Part shown: positions 17,569-26,770 of the stretch, piece by piece
Numbering within the stretch: position 1 is the stretch's first letter
How the letters are laid out: each line of letters starts with the position of its first letter
From: Phenylobacterium kunshanense
Lineage (GTDB): Bacteria > Pseudomonadota > Alphaproteobacteria > Caulobacterales > Caulobacteraceae
Assembly (NCBI RefSeq): GCF_003254525.1
Contig: NZ_QFYS01000005.1
Coordinates: forward strand, 248,001-312,000
DNA length: 64,000 nt
Reading direction: 5' to 3'
Program-made: the position numbers and the translations under genes
The notes under the pieces: model-generated
The model's input: the letters and a program-made list of their open reading frames with translations, nothing else
Told to the model about the DNA's origin: nothing
The model's database searches: none

Positions 17569-18115
17569 GCGCCCTGTCCCTGCCGCACCCGACACGGTAG
17601 CGTTCATAGTGGGCCGGGTTCTTCTTCGCGAAGTCCTGGTGATAGGCCTCGGCGTTCCAGAAGGGCGAGGCGTTGCGGGTCTGCACCGTCACCTTGGCGC
17701 CGAGGAGCTTCTCGACCTTGAGCCGTTCGGCCTCGGCGACCGCGCGCTCCTCGGCGTTGGAGACGAAGACGGCGGTCCGGTAGGACGGGCCCTTGTCGCA
17801 GATCTGGCCGGTCGGATCGGTCGGGTCGATGTTGCGATAGAACCGCTCGACCAGCTTGGCGTAGGTGATCTTCGCCGGGTCGTAGGTGACCTTGACGGCC
17901 TCCAGGTGGCCCCGGTGGCTGTCGTAGGTCGGGTTGGGCGTCGAGCCTCCAGAATAGCCCGAGACGGCGGAAATCACGCCCGGCGTCGCCTCGAAGAACT
18001 TCTCCACCGACCAGAAGCACCCGCCGGCGAAGACAGCGGTCCGGGGCTTTGCCTGGACGGACGTGGCGGCGAGGCCCGCGGCGATCAAGGCGGCGGCGAA
18101 GGTCAGGGCTCTCAT
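17543..18115 (-). CDS. msrA: peptide-methionine (S)-S-oxide reductase, exported
   Basis: MsrA repairs methionine-S-sulfoxide in proteins. The 190-aa chain has the catalytic motif GGCFWSVEKFF near residue 31, then GYSGGSTPNPTYD, FYRNIDPTDPTGQICDKG and YHQDF, all diagnostic. An N-terminal signal peptide (residues 1-22, ending SVQA) indicates export to the periplasm. Resolving Cys candidates are in the C-terminal VGCGRD. It overlaps the convergent glycosyltransferase gene. Likely role: protection of envelope proteins from oxidation. Confidence 0.95.
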   Translation of the reverse strand: MRALTFAAALIAAGLAATSVQAKPRTAVFAGGCFWSVEKFFEATPGVISAVSGYSGGSTPNPTYDSHRGHLEAVKVTYDPAKITYAKLVERFYRNIDPTDPTGQICDKGPSYRTAVFVSNAEERAVAEAERLKVEKLLGAKVTVQTRNASPFWNAEAYHQDFAKKNPAHYERYRVGCGRDRALKAVWGGR

Positions 18116-18188
18116 GGGGGGCGTCCTCGCGTCTCGTCCAGGCGGCCATGCGCCGTACCGACATTACGTGAGGCGGATGGCGGCGGCT

Positions 18189-18446
18189 TCAAGGCTTGCG
18201 GGCGAACATCCGCTTCAGCGCCAGCGCCAGGGCGGCGGCCAGTGCGACCAGCGAGACCAGGCCGGCGGCCAGGCAGACCACCAGGCCCGCGATGGCCAGC
18301 GCCGCGCTGCGGTCGCGCAGCGCGGGATCGTCGGGCGGGTGCCCAACCGTCAGTCCGAGCCACAACGCAAAGCCCAGGTAGGATAGCGCGCCCGCGACAA
18401 AGGCCACCGCCAGCCTCACCCAGATGCGCGACGGCCGGGGCGCCAT
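18189..18446 (-). CDS. small two-helix membrane protein, unknown
   Basis: 85-aa hydrophobic protein with two predicted membrane helices: one around residues 10-33 (LAVAFVAGALSYLGFALWLG) and one around 49-75. They are joined by a short polar loop containing HPPDDPALRDRS. The C terminus is basic (KRMFARKP), suggesting it stays in the cytoplasm. It starts 5 nt after the CoA-transferase B gene stop and is probably cotranscribed. I do not recognise a family, and the function is unknown. Confidence 0.65.
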   Translation of the reverse strand: MAPRPSRIWVRLAVAFVAGALSYLGFALWLGLTVGHPPDDPALRDRSAALAIAGLVVCLAAGLVSLVALAAALALALKRMFARKP

Positions 18447-18451
18447 GGCTG

Positions 18452-19105
18452 TCAGGCCGGGACCTTGCCGGCGACCTCGAAGGCGGCCCCGGTCTTGGCG
18501 CGGATTTCGTCCAGTGTGACGCCCGGCGCCAGCTCCAGCAGCGTGAGCGGCTTCTTGCCCCGGCTGACGTCGAAGACCCCAAGGTCGGTGATCACGAGGT
18601 CCACCACGCCCTGGCCGGTGAGCGGCAAGGTGCAGGCGTCCAGCAGCTTCGGCGCGCCGGTCTTCTCGGTGTGTTCCATCACCACCACCACGCGCTTGAC
18701 GCCCGCCACCAGATCCATGGCGCCGCCCATCCCCTTCACCATCTTGCCTGGAACCATCCAGTTGGCGAGGTCGCCGTTCCTGGCCACCTGCATGGCGCCC
18801 AGGATGGACAGGTCGATATGTCCGCCGCGGATCATGGCGAAGCTGTCGGCGCTGGAGAAATACGAGCTGGAAGGCAGGGCGGTGATCGTCTGTTTGCCGG
18901 CGTTGATCAGGTCCGGGTCGGCCTCGCCCTCGTAGGGGAACGGGCCCATGCCCAGCATGCCGTTCTCGCTCTGCAGCGTCACCGACATGCCCTCGGGGAT
19001 GTAGTTCGCCACCAAGGTCGGAATGCCGATGCCCAGGTTTACATAGAAGCCGTCGCGCAGCTCCTGCGCGGCGCGGGCGGCGATCTGGTCACGCGTCCAG
19101 GCCAT
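18452..19105 (-). CDS. scoB: 3-oxoacid CoA-transferase subunit B
   Basis: Beta subunit of a succinyl-CoA:3-ketoacid CoA-transferase (family I), 217 aa. It activates acetoacetate or a related ketoacid using a CoA thioester. The catalytic Glu lies in the [10 protein letters not shown] motif, preceded by [31 protein letters not shown] and FGAP-like blocks further match ScoB/AtoA. It begins immediately after the subunit A gene stop, so the two are cotranscribed and form the heterotetramer. The exact ketoacid is not determined by sequence. Confidence 0.93.
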   Translation of the reverse strand: MAWTRDQIAARAAQELRDGFYVNLGIGIPTLVANYIPEGMSVTLQSENGMLGMGPFPYEGEADPDLINAGKQTITALPSSSYFSSADSFAMIRGGHIDLSILGAMQVARNGDLANWMVPGKMVKGMGGAMDLVAGVKRVVVVMEHTEKTGAPKLLDACTLPLTGQGVVDLVITDLGVFDVSRGKKPLTLLELAPGVTLDEIRAKTGAAFEVAGKVPA

Positions 19106-19813
19106 CTATGCGACTTCCTTCTTGCGGGTGGTCAGTTGCTCGATCCGCTTCTCGTGCACGCCCTGCAGGATGCGGTCGACGTAGATGCCGGGGGTGTGGA
19201 TGTGATCGGGGTCGATCGCCCCGGTCTCCACTAGGGACTCCACCTCGGCGACGCAGACCTTGCCGGCCGTGGCCATCATTGGATTGAAGTTCCGGGCCGT
19301 CTTTCGATAGACGAGGTTGCCTTCGCGGTCGCCCCTCCAGGCCTTCACGATGGAGAGGTCGGCCGTCAGCCCCCGCTCCATCACATAGAGCTCACCGTCG
19401 AACTCCCGGACCTCCTTGCCTTCGGCCACCAGCGTCCCGACGCCGGTCTTGGTGAAGAAGGCCGGGATGCCTGCGCCGCCGGCGCGGATGCGCTCGGCCA
19501 GGGTGCCCTGCGGATTGAATTCCAGCTCCAGCTTCCCGGAGAGGTATAGCTCGGCGAACAGCTTGTTCTCGCCGACGTAGCTCGAGATCATCTTGCGGAT
19601 CTGGCCACCGGCCAGCAGCACACCGAGACCGAAGTCGTCGACACCGCAGTTGTTCGAGACCACGGTCAGGTCCTTGACGCCGGCTTGGCGGATCGCCGCG
19701 ATCAGCGTCTCGGGGATGCCGCACAGCCCGAAGCCGCCCGCCATGATCGTCATGCCGTCGAAGAGCAGCCCTTGCAGCGCCTCGACCGCGTCTTTGCGAA
19801 CCTTGTCAGCCAT
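19106..19813 (-). CDS. scoA: 3-oxoacid CoA-transferase subunit A
   Basis: Alpha subunit of the ketoacid CoA-transferase, 235 aa. It contains the CoA-binding GGFGLCGIPETLIAAI block near residue 22 and SNNCGVDDFGLGVLLAGGQI, both typical of ScoA/AtoD. RKTARNFNPMMATAGK and the C-terminal DPDHIHTPGIYVDRI are also conserved. It abuts scoB and heads the three-gene minus-strand operon. Expected role: ketone-body or beta-ketoacid activation for entry into central metabolism. Confidence 0.93.
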   Translation of the reverse strand: MADKVRKDAVEALQGLLFDGMTIMAGGFGLCGIPETLIAAIRQAGVKDLTVVSNNCGVDDFGLGVLLAGGQIRKMISSYVGENKLFAELYLSGKLELEFNPQGTLAERIRAGGAGIPAFFTKTGVGTLVAEGKEVREFDGELYVMERGLTADLSIVKAWRGDREGNLVYRKTARNFNPMMATAGKVCVAEVESLVETGAIDPDHIHTPGIYVDRILQGVHEKRIEQLTTRKKEVA

Positions 19814-19923
19814 GCCTGTCTGATTACGCCACGGAACGGCGGTTGAGAACCGGGCGTGCGGAAAAATTCACTGATTGATGATTTGGGCGAGAGGCCCACC
19901 GTTTCGTCGATGGATCCCTTCCG

Positions 19924-21765
19924 ATGACCGCCGATTCCCTTCTGCTCCAGGCGCTGGTGTATCTGGCCGCCGGCGTGATCTCGGTGCCGATCGCCAAGCG
20001 GCTCGGTCTCGGCTCGGTGCTGGGATACCTGATCGCGGGCGTGATCGTGGGGCCGTTCGCCCTGCGTCTGGTGGGCGACCAGGCCGATGTGATGGCCTTC
20101 GCCGAGTTCGGCGTGGTGATCCTGCTGTTCCTGATCGGCCTGGAGGTGCGTCCCGCGCTGCTGTGGCAGATGCGGAACTCGATCTTCGGCCTTGGCGCGG
20201 TCCAGATGGCGGCCAGCGCCGCCGCGATCGGCGGGTGCGTCCTGCTGATGGGTCTGGATTGGCGGGTCGCCGCTGCGCTGGGTCTCATCCTGTCGCTGTC
20301 GTCGACCGCGATCGTACTGCAGGGCCTGGAGGAGAAAGGGCTGAGGCAGGGGCCGGTCGGGCAGGGCGCCTTCGGCGTGCTGCTGTTCCAGGATCTCGCC
20401 GTCATTCCGCTGTTCGCCTTCCTGCCGCTGCTGGCTGTCGCGCCAGTCGGCCACCTCGAAGCGGGCCACGGTGGGGGTGCGCTGGACGGTCAGCCGGAGT
20501 GGCTCCGCATCCTCGCCACCTTCGGCGCCGTGGCGGTCGTGGTGGTCGGCGGACGCTATCTCACCCGGCCGCTGTTCCGGTTCATCGCCGCCGCGCGCCT
20601 GCGGGAGATATTCACCGCCTCGGCGCTGCTGCTGGTGGTGGGCGTCGCCGCGCTGATGGAGCTGGTCGGGCTGTCGCCGGCGCTTGGCGCCTTCCTGGCG
20701 GGCGTGGTTCTGGCCGAAAGCGAGTTCCGGCGCGAGCTGGAGACCGACATAGAGCCATTCCGCGGCCTTCTGCTGGGGCTCTTCTTCATCACGGTCGGGG
20801 CGGGTCTTGACCTCGGCCTGGTCGCCCGAGCGCCAGTTCAGATCCTGTCGCTGACCGTGGGCCTGATGGCGGTCAAGTTCCTCGCGATGTGGGTGGTAGC
20901 CAGGCTGTTCCGCCGCAACCAACGCGACTCGGCGACGATCGCTGTGTCGCTGGCGCAGGGCGGCGAGTTCGCCTTCGTTCTCCTAGGGTTCGTCGCGGCG
21001 GCGGGTGTGCTGAGCCAGGCTACGACCGGGCTCGCCACAGCCGTCGTCGCCCTTTCGATGGCCCTGACGCCGGTGGCGTTCGCCCTTTACGAGCGGGTCG
21101 TCCTGGACCGCGCCGGGGCCCGGGCCGAGCCGGAGCATCTGCCGTTCGACGAGGGCGCTCCGGACATCATCGTCGCCGGATTCGGCCGGTTCGGTCAGAT
21201 CGCGACGCGCCTGCTGATGGCCAACGACTTCAAGGTCACGATGCTGGAGTCGTCCATCGAGCAGATCGACCTGATCCGTCGGTTCGGGTGGCGCGTGCAC
21301 TATGGCGACGCCAGCCGGCTCGATCTGTTGCGGGCCGCCGGCGCCGACAAGGCGAAGATGCTGCTCGTGGCCATCGACGACCCCGACAAGGCGGTCGAGC
21401 TGGTGAAGGCCGCCACCGAATATTTCCCGCACCTCACGATCGTGGCCCGAGCGTTCGACCGTCGTCACGCCTACGAGCTGATCAAGGTCGGCGGGGATTT
21501 CGTCGAGCGCGAGACGTTCGAGAGCGCGCTGGCGTTCGGCCGCAAGGCGTTGCTGGGGCTCGGACTCTCTGAGCGGCGGGCAGGTCATGCGGTCAGCCTG
21601 TTCCGCGAACATGACCAGAAGCTCTTCGACAAGTTGGCCCCGGTCGCGGGCGAGGAAGAGCGTTACATCATGGCGACGCGCGACAGCCGGGCCACCATGG
21701 AGAAGCTGCTACGGGCCGAGATGCAGCGCATGGCCGCCGAGGAGGACGACCGTTCAAGGGGCTGA
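19924..21765 (+). CDS. CPA2-family cation:proton antiporter with TrkA-N domain (Kef type)
   Basis: Inner-membrane monovalent cation/proton antiporter of the CPA2 (KefB/KefC) family, 613 aa. The first about 390 residues form 12-13 hydrophobic segments, including GSVLGYLIAGVIVGPFALRL and LILSLSSTAIVLQGLEEKG. The cytoplasmic part contains a Rossmann TrkA-N domain with IIVAGFGRFGQIATRLL. Likely role: potassium efflux and pH or electrophile stress. No Kef ancillary reductase gene is adjacent. A GGAAC followed 17 nt later by CGTG lies upstream but is an imperfect stress-promoter match, so I do not call it. Confidence 0.92.
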   Translation: MTADSLLLQALVYLAAGVISVPIAKRLGLGSVLGYLIAGVIVGPFALRLVGDQADVMAFAEFGVVILLFLIGLEVRPALLWQMRNSIFGLGAVQMAASAAAIGGCVLLMGLDWRVAAALGLILSLSSTAIVLQGLEEKGLRQGPVGQGAFGVLLFQDLAVIPLFAFLPLLAVAPVGHLEAGHGGGALDGQPEWLRILATFGAVAVVVVGGRYLTRPLFRFIAAARLREIFTASALLLVVGVAALMELVGLSPALGAFLAGVVLAESEFRRELETDIEPFRGLLLGLFFITVGAGLDLGLVARAPVQILSLTVGLMAVKFLAMWVVARLFRRNQRDSATIAVSLAQGGEFAFVLLGFVAAAGVLSQATTGLATAVVALSMALTPVAFALYERVVLDRAGARAEPEHLPFDEGAPDIIVAGFGRFGQIATRLLMANDFKVTMLESSIEQIDLIRRFGWRVHYGDASRLDLLRAAGADKAKMLLVAIDDPDKAVELVKAATEYFPHLTIVARAFDRRHAYELIKVGGDFVERETFESALAFGRKALLGLGLSERRAGHAVSLFREHDQKLFDKLAPVAGEEERYIMATRDSRATMEKLLRAEMQRMAAEEDDRSRG

Positions 21766-21810
21766 GAAATGTCAACTGCGCGCGCCGGGCTGGCGGTGTA
21801 GAACGCGCGC

Positions 21811-22764
21811 ATGAGCCAAGCCCTCCAAATCCAGGACTCCATCGAGCCCGTTTCGTTCAAGCTGTACGATGCGGACTTCGCGGCCTTCAGTCAGAAGCTG
21901 GGCGACAGCTACGCCCGCTGGGGCTTCGCCGCGATCTCGGATCACGGCCTCGACCAGGCCCGCATCGACGCCGCGCTCGACCAGATGAAGCGGTTCTTCG
22001 CCCTGCCCGAAGAGACCAAGCTGAAGTACAAACTGCCGATCGCCGGCCAGCGCGGATACACGCCCTTCGGCGTCGAGACCGCCAAGGGACACACCCACTA
22101 CGACCTCAAGGAATTCTGGCACGTGGGCCGCGACCTGCCGGCGGGCCACCGCTTCCGCGACCACATGCCCGACAACATCTGGCCCGACGCCGAGCTGCCT
22201 GAGTTCCGGGAGAAGGTGCAGTGGCTCTACCAGGCGCTGGACGCCATGGGCCTTAAGGTGTTGCAGGCGATCAGCGTCTACCTGGACCTGCCGCGTGATT
22301 TCTTCGCCGACAAGGTCGACGTGGGCAATTCCATCCTGCGCCTGCTGCACTATCCGCCGGTGCCGCAGGACGGGCCTCACATCCGCGCGGGGGCGCACGA
22401 GGACATCAATGTCATCACCCTGCTGCTCGGGGCCGAGGAGGCCGGGCTGGAGGTGAAGGACCACGACGGCCGCTGGATCGCGATCAATCCGCCGGCCGGC
22501 AGCCTCGTCTGCAACATCGGCGACATGCTGCAGCGTCTGGTGAACCACAGGCTGCCGTCGACGACGCACCGGGTCGTGAACCCGGCGCCCGAGCGCCGCG
22601 GATTCCCGCGCTACTCCACGCCGTTCTTCCTCCACTTCAACTCGGACTACTTGATCAAGACGCTGCCGAGTTGCATCGACGCGGACCACCCTGACCGGTA
22701 CCCGGAGCCGATCACGGCAGACGACTACCTCAAGGAGCGTCTGCGCGAGATCAAGCTCGCCTAG
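21811..22764 (+). CDS. isopenicillin N synthase family Fe(II)/2-oxoglutarate-type dioxygenase
   Basis: Cupin-fold non-heme iron oxygenase related to isopenicillin N synthase and plant-type 2OG dioxygenases, 317 aa. The metal triad is visible as H-x-D in AGAHEDINVIT and the distal His in LPSTTHRVVN. The cosubstrate-binding Arg/Ser pair appears in PRYSTPFFLHFN. The N-terminal DIOX_N-like part includes RWGFAAISDHGLDQARI. The substrate cannot be inferred; bacterial relatives act on varied small molecules. It is followed 28 nt later by a TauE-like permease on the same strand. Confidence 0.9.
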   Translation: MSQALQIQDSIEPVSFKLYDADFAAFSQKLGDSYARWGFAAISDHGLDQARIDAALDQMKRFFALPEETKLKYKLPIAGQRGYTPFGVETAKGHTHYDLKEFWHVGRDLPAGHRFRDHMPDNIWPDAELPEFREKVQWLYQALDAMGLKVLQAISVYLDLPRDFFADKVDVGNSILRLLHYPPVPQDGPHIRAGAHEDINVITLLLGAEEAGLEVKDHDGRWIAINPPAGSLVCNIGDMLQRLVNHRLPSTTHRVVNPAPERRGFPRYSTPFFLHFNSDYLIKTLPSCIDADHPDRYPEPITADDYLKERLREIKLA

Positions 22765-22792
22765 GACCGCCGCTGCGCGATAGGCAGCAGGC

Positions 22793-23545
22793 GTGATTGC
22801 CGATCCGGTCTTCTACGCCCTGGCCATTCCCGCCGTGGTGCTCATGGGGCTCGCCAAGGGCGGGTTCTCGGGCGTGGGGGCCGTGTCCATGCCCCTGCTG
22901 GCCCTGGCCGTATCGCCGGTCCAGGCCGCAGCGATCCTCCTGCCCATTCTGATCGTGCAGGACGCGGTCAGCGTGTGGGCGTTCCGCCGGGACTGGGACC
23001 GCCGGATCCTGGTGATCATGATCCCCGGCGCCGCCGTGGGCATACTCGGCGGCTACCTGTTGGCGGCTCAGGTTTCGGCGGCCGCGGTGCTGGGTGTCCT
23101 GGGCGCGATCTCGATCGTGTTCGCCGTGCACCGCCTTTGGCTGATGCGCGGCGGCCGGGTCCAAGCTCCGGCAAGTTCCTCAGTGGTGGTCGGCGCGGCG
23201 TTCGGGGCGGTGTCGGGCTTCACCAGCCAGATCGCCCACGCGGGCGGCCCGCCGTTCCAGATGTGGGTGCTGCCGCGCGGCCTCCCGCCGAAAACGCTGG
23301 TGGGCACCACGGCGATCTTCTTCGCCATCATCAACTGGCTCAAGGTCCCGGCCTATGCCGCCCTCGGGCAGTTCACGCCACAGAACCTGGCGGCCGTGGC
23401 GGCCCTCCTCCCAGTCGCCATCGCCTCCACCTTCGCGGGCGTTTGGCTGGTGAAGCGGGTCCAGGCTGAACGCTTCTATGTGCTGATCTACGGTCTGATG
23501 ATCCCAGTGGGGGCGCACCTGATCTGGAAGGCCTTCGCGACTTAG
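22793..23545 (+). CDS. TauE/SafE family permease
   Basis: Membrane protein of the sulfite exporter TauE/SafE family, 250 aa from a GTG start. About eight hydrophobic segments are visible. The N-terminal helix carries GLAKGGFSGVGAVSMPLLAL and the second half carries GAVSGFTSQIAHAGGPPFQMW, the duplicated family motif. Members export sulfite, sulfoacetate or related organosulfonates. It lies 28 nt behind the oxygenase gene and its 3' end overlaps the convergent hydrolase by 4 nt. Confidence 0.9.
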   Translation: MIADPVFYALAIPAVVLMGLAKGGFSGVGAVSMPLLALAVSPVQAAAILLPILIVQDAVSVWAFRRDWDRRILVIMIPGAAVGILGGYLLAAQVSAAAVLGVLGAISIVFAVHRLWLMRGGRVQAPASSSVVVGAAFGAVSGFTSQIAHAGGPPFQMWVLPRGLPPKTLVGTTAIFFAIINWLKVPAYAALGQFTPQNLAAVAALLPVAIASTFAGVWLVKRVQAERFYVLIYGLMIPVGAHLIWKAFAT

Positions 23546-24297
23546 GACGTCGCCCGGCGCGGATCGGCGATGATCGCGCCGGCCGCGTGGGCCACATGCC
23601 GGAAAAGCTCGCCGAGGCTCTCGGTCGCGACGTCGTGGCCCCCCTCGAGTTCGAACACGTGGACCATCGGGTGGGTCTGGAGAAGCGCCCGGTCGGCCCC
23701 GTCCACCAGGCTGGGCATCGCGGGAACCCTTCGCCGCTCTCCCAAGGGCGTCCGCCCGACGAGCGCCACCGTCGGGACGGAGAGCCGGTCCAAGAGGTGT
23801 CGATAGTCCCGCGCCTCGATCTTTCCCTCCGCCACGCCGAGCACGTTCCACAGGAGCTCGCGCTGGGCTTCGTCCCTGGCGATGCGGGGCAGGTCGTGCA
23901 GCGGCCAGGCGTGGGCGGTCCGCAGGAAGGGCTCCACCAGCACCAGCCGCCGTACCTGCGGGGCTGTCACCGCGAGGGCCACCAGCGCCCCGGTGGATAG
24001 GCCGAAGATCGCCGTCGGCCGGTTCGGAAACAGGGTCTGCAGCGCCGTCGTCAGTCCTCGGGAGATGGTCCCAAGGTTGTTCGGCGTCAGCGGTGGGCAG
24101 TGGTTGGAGGGCAGGTGGAAGCGCACCACGTCCACCGCGGGCAAGGTGAGCTGGAGCCGGTCGTACACCCACGACTCGGCGAAGGCGCCCGTCGCCACGA
24201 CGACGAGCGGCCTTCCCGTATCCCGCCCCCACAACCAGACGGGGCCGAAGGGCGTTTCGACTTCGAACCGCTGCTCGACGTTCGCAGCGTCGGTCAT
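23542..24297 (-). CDS. alpha/beta hydrolase fold protein
   Basis: 251-aa alpha/beta hydrolase. The nucleophile elbow is FGLSTGALVALAV (Ser in GLSTG), the oxyanion region is VVVATGAFAESWVYDRLQ, and a C-terminal His sits in FELEGGHDVATESLGELF. This is enough for fold assignment but not for substrate. It starts 10 nt after the M2 peptidase stop and may share its transcript. Confidence 0.8.
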   Translation of the reverse strand: MTDAANVEQRFEVETPFGPVWLWGRDTGRPLVVVATGAFAESWVYDRLQLTLPAVDVVRFHLPSNHCPPLTPNNLGTISRGLTTALQTLFPNRPTAIFGLSTGALVALAVTAPQVRRLVLVEPFLRTAHAWPLHDLPRIARDEAQRELLWNVLGVAEGKIEARDYRHLLDRLSVPTVALVGRTPLGERRRVPAMPSLVDGADRALLQTHPMVHVFELEGGHDVATESLGELFRHVAHAAGAIIADPRRATS

Positions 24298-24307
24298 CGG
24301 GCCGGGG

Positions 24308-26110
24308 TCACCAGCCGCACTGTTCGCCCTTGTTCTGCTTGGTCAGCCAGGCGTCGAGTGGCTTGAAGTAGGCGGCGACGGCGCTGGCGTCGGTGCGGGT
24401 CTCGCCCGAGAACTCGGCAAGGGCCTGCGGCCAGGGCTGGGACTGGCCCATCTCCATCATGCGGTTGAACTTCTCGCCCACCGCCTTCTGGCCGTAGACG
24501 GAGCAGCGGTGCAGCGGGCCCTTCCAGCCCGCCTGGGCGCAGGCTGCCCGGTGGAACTGGAACTGGTAGATGTGGGCCAGGAAGTAGCGGGTGTACGGCG
24601 TGTTGCCCGGCACGTGGTACTTGGCGCCCGGGTCGAAGGCGTCGGCCGGCCGGTCGCCCGGCGGCGTCAGGCCCTGGTACTTCAGGCGCAGAGCCCACCA
24701 ATCGGCATTGTATTCCTCGGGCGTCGTCTCGCCCGAGAACACGCCCCAGCGCCAGCGGTCGACCAGGAGGCCGAACGGCATGAAGGCGATCTTGTCGAGC
24801 GCCATCTTGAGGAGGAAGGGAATATCTTCCTCTGCGCCAGGTATTTGATCAAGCAGTCCGATCTGATTCAAGTAAGTCGGAGTAGAAGCTGAAAGTGCAG
24901 CGAAGTCGCCTATAGCTTCATGAAATCCGTCGTTCGCGCCTGAGCGGAACAGAGTCGGCTGATTCTTGTAGGCGCGTTGGTAGTAGTTGTGGCCGAGTTC
25001 GTGGTGGACGGTGCGGAAGTCGTCGGCGTTGACCTTCGTGCACATCTTGATGCGGATGTCGTCCTTGTCGTCGAGGTTCCAGGCGCTGGCGTGGCAGACG
25101 ACCTCGCGGTCGCGCGGGCGGGTGATCAGCGAGCGTTCCCAGAACGTCTCGGGCAGGGGCGAGTAGCCGAGCGAAGAATAGAACGCCTCGCCGGTCTTCA
25201 CCATTTTCGTGGCGTCGTAGCCCTTGGCCTCCAGCAGCTTGTCCAGGCTGTAGCTGGACGTGACGCCCTTCGGCTGCACGATGTCGTAGATGTTCCCCCA
25301 CTGCTGGGCCCACATGTTGCCGAGCAGGTCGGCGCGGATCGGGCCCTTCCGGGGCTGCACCGCATCGCCGTACTTGTCGTTCAGCCGCGCCCGCACGTAG
25401 CAGTGCAGGTTGCGGTAGAACGGCTCGACCTGCTTCCACAGCCGGTCGGTCTCGGCGGCGAAGGCGTCGGGCTCCATGTCGTAGTTCGAGCGCCACAGGG
25501 CGCCGGTGTCCTTGAAGCCCAGGCTCTTGGCGCCCTCGTTCGACAGCGCGGCGAAGCGGGCGTAGTCCGGCTTCATCACCTTGGCGACGCCGTGCCAGCC
25601 TTCCCACACCGCCTTCAGCTCGGCCGGATCGCGGCTCTCGGCCAGCACGTCCTCGGCGTCGTTGAGGGTGATCGGCTTGCCCTTGTGCTCGAACTTGCCG
25701 GTCGAATAGGTGGAATCCAGCCTGGTCAGCAGGCCCGCCAGCTCCTCGGCCGCGCCCGGCCGGTTCGGCGCCGGCGAGACCAGGTAGAGCTTCAGCAGCT
25801 TCAGCTTGCGGGCGGTCACCGGGTCGGCCGCCACGCCGTTGAAGCGCGCGGCCTCGGTGGCCAGCCGCGTCACCGTGGCGTTCTGCTCGGCCGAGGACTT
25901 GGCCTCCAGCCACTGGGTGTCCTCGGTGATGAAGTTGGCGCGCACCCAGGCGGCGCGGGCGGCGAAGGCGTTGACCTTGTCCAGCTCGGCCTCGGCGGCC
26001 TCGACGAAGGCCTTGGCCTCAGCGGCCGTGGGGGCTTGAGCCTGAGCCGCGACCGGCGCGGCCCAGGTGAGCGCAACGGCCGCCGCGGCGGCCATCAGCA
26101 TGGTTTTCAT
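24308..26110 (-). CDS. M2 family zinc peptidyl-dipeptidase (ACE-like)
   Basis: Exported zinc metallopeptidase related to angiotensin-converting enzyme, about 600 aa. A signal peptide (MKTMLMAAAAAVALTWAAP) starts at 26110; an in-frame ATG at 26191 would place the signal peptide internally and is unlikely. The zinc site is HHELGHNYYQRAY with the third ligand in the downstream GFHEAIGDF. TRPRDREVVCHASAWNL and EYNADWWALRLKYQGL are conserved M2 blocks. It removes C-terminal dipeptides from peptides in the periplasm. A patch at about 24835-24960, covering HEAIGD, has markedly lower GC and atypical codons (GCA, TCA, ACT, CAA, ATA). Confidence 0.93.
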   Translation of the reverse strand: MKTMLMAAAAAVALTWAAPVAAQAQAPTAAEAKAFVEAAEAELDKVNAFAARAAWVRANFITEDTQWLEAKSSAEQNATVTRLATEAARFNGVAADPVTARKLKLLKLYLVSPAPNRPGAAEELAGLLTRLDSTYSTGKFEHKGKPITLNDAEDVLAESRDPAELKAVWEGWHGVAKVMKPDYARFAALSNEGAKSLGFKDTGALWRSNYDMEPDAFAAETDRLWKQVEPFYRNLHCYVRARLNDKYGDAVQPRKGPIRADLLGNMWAQQWGNIYDIVQPKGVTSSYSLDKLLEAKGYDATKMVKTGEAFYSSLGYSPLPETFWERSLITRPRDREVVCHASAWNLDDKDDIRIKMCTKVNADDFRTVHHELGHNYYQRAYKNQPTLFRSGANDGFHEAIGDFAALSASTPTYLNQIGLLDQIPGAEEDIPFLLKMALDKIAFMPFGLLVDRWRWGVFSGETTPEEYNADWWALRLKYQGLTPPGDRPADAFDPGAKYHVPGNTPYTRYFLAHIYQFQFHRAACAQAGWKGPLHRCSVYGQKAVGEKFNRMMEMGQSQPWPQALAEFSGETRTDASAVAAYFKPLDAWLTKQNKGEQCGW

Positions 26111-26509
26111 TCGGTGGTTCCCAGACGTTTCCGTGGGCGTTCCGGACGCCCTGCTGGCGGCGAATTGAAGGCGGGCCGCCGGGGGCGTCAAGCGATGTCG
26201 GGCGTGCCGCGGGACGGGATGGAGAAAGAACTCGAAAAACGCGCCTGGTCGCCGACCTGCGGGCCCGCTCGGCGCCGTCGCCGGGAGGCCTGCCTGCCTG
26301 TAGTCGCAAGGGGCCTCCGCGCGTGGCCGGCGAATATCCTTGCCTTTCGCGGCTATTCATGAGATAAAGCCCGCATTGAATATCGAATACGGTTCGGTTG
26401 CTCTCCTCGCTTTTTCTTCGGATCGAGCCCGGAACCGACTAATCCACCTTCGAAAATTTGATCTCGCGCCTCGTTCGAGGTGCGTGAAAACCTTGTCTAA
26501 GGAAATATC
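26111..26509 (+). promoter_or_regulatory. cold-shock gene leader and upstream intergenic region
   Basis: 399-nt gap between the M2 peptidase and cspA. The half nearest cspA (about 26360-26509) is distinctly AT-rich for this genome and probably holds its promoter and a long 5' leader. A hairpin CGCCTCG-TT-CGAGGTG lies about 30 nt before the start codon, and AAGGAAA gives the ribosome site. Cold-shock leaders often act as RNA thermosensors, so structure-dependent control is plausible but not shown. The first half contains no convincing gene. Confidence 0.45.
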
Positions 26510-26719
26510 ATGACGACTGGTACTGTGAAGTGGTTCAACGCCACCAAGGGCTTCGGCTTCATCCAACCCGACCAAGGCGGCGCCGACGTCTTCGTGCACA
26601 TCAGCGCTGTCGAGCGCGCGGGCCTCGGCTCGCTCCACGAAGGCCAGAAGATCGGCTACGAGGTCGAACGCGATCAGCGCAGCGGCAAGATGTCCGCCGG
26701 CCAGCTGCAAGCGGCCTAG
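26510..26719 (+). CDS. cspA: cold-shock domain protein
   Basis: Single cold-shock domain (OB fold) nucleic-acid-binding protein of 69 aa. RNP-1 is KGFGFIQPD and RNP-2 is VFVHISAV, and the chain begins [15 protein letters not shown] as in all CspA relatives. It acts as an RNA chaperone in the cytoplasm. It is preceded by an AT-rich leader and followed by two small ORFs on the same strand that may be cotranscribed. Confidence 0.97.
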   Translation: MTTGTVKWFNATKGFGFIQPDQGGADVFVHISAVERAGLGSLHEGQKIGYEVERDQRSGKMSAGQLQAA

Positions 26720-26770
26720 GCGATGCGGATTCCGGGGAGGGCGTGAGCCCTCTCCGGTCACGGCCATACG

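Noticed and set aside
19832..19860. GGAAC-N17-CGTG upstream of the CPA2 antiporter as an EcfG promoter
   Set aside because: The -10 element is CGTG rather than CGTT, and the other supporting sites lie in a different region.
26219..26362. 47-aa ORF in the cspA upstream region
   Set aside because: Composition is Arg/Pro rich with no ribosome site, and it lies in the cold-shock leader region.
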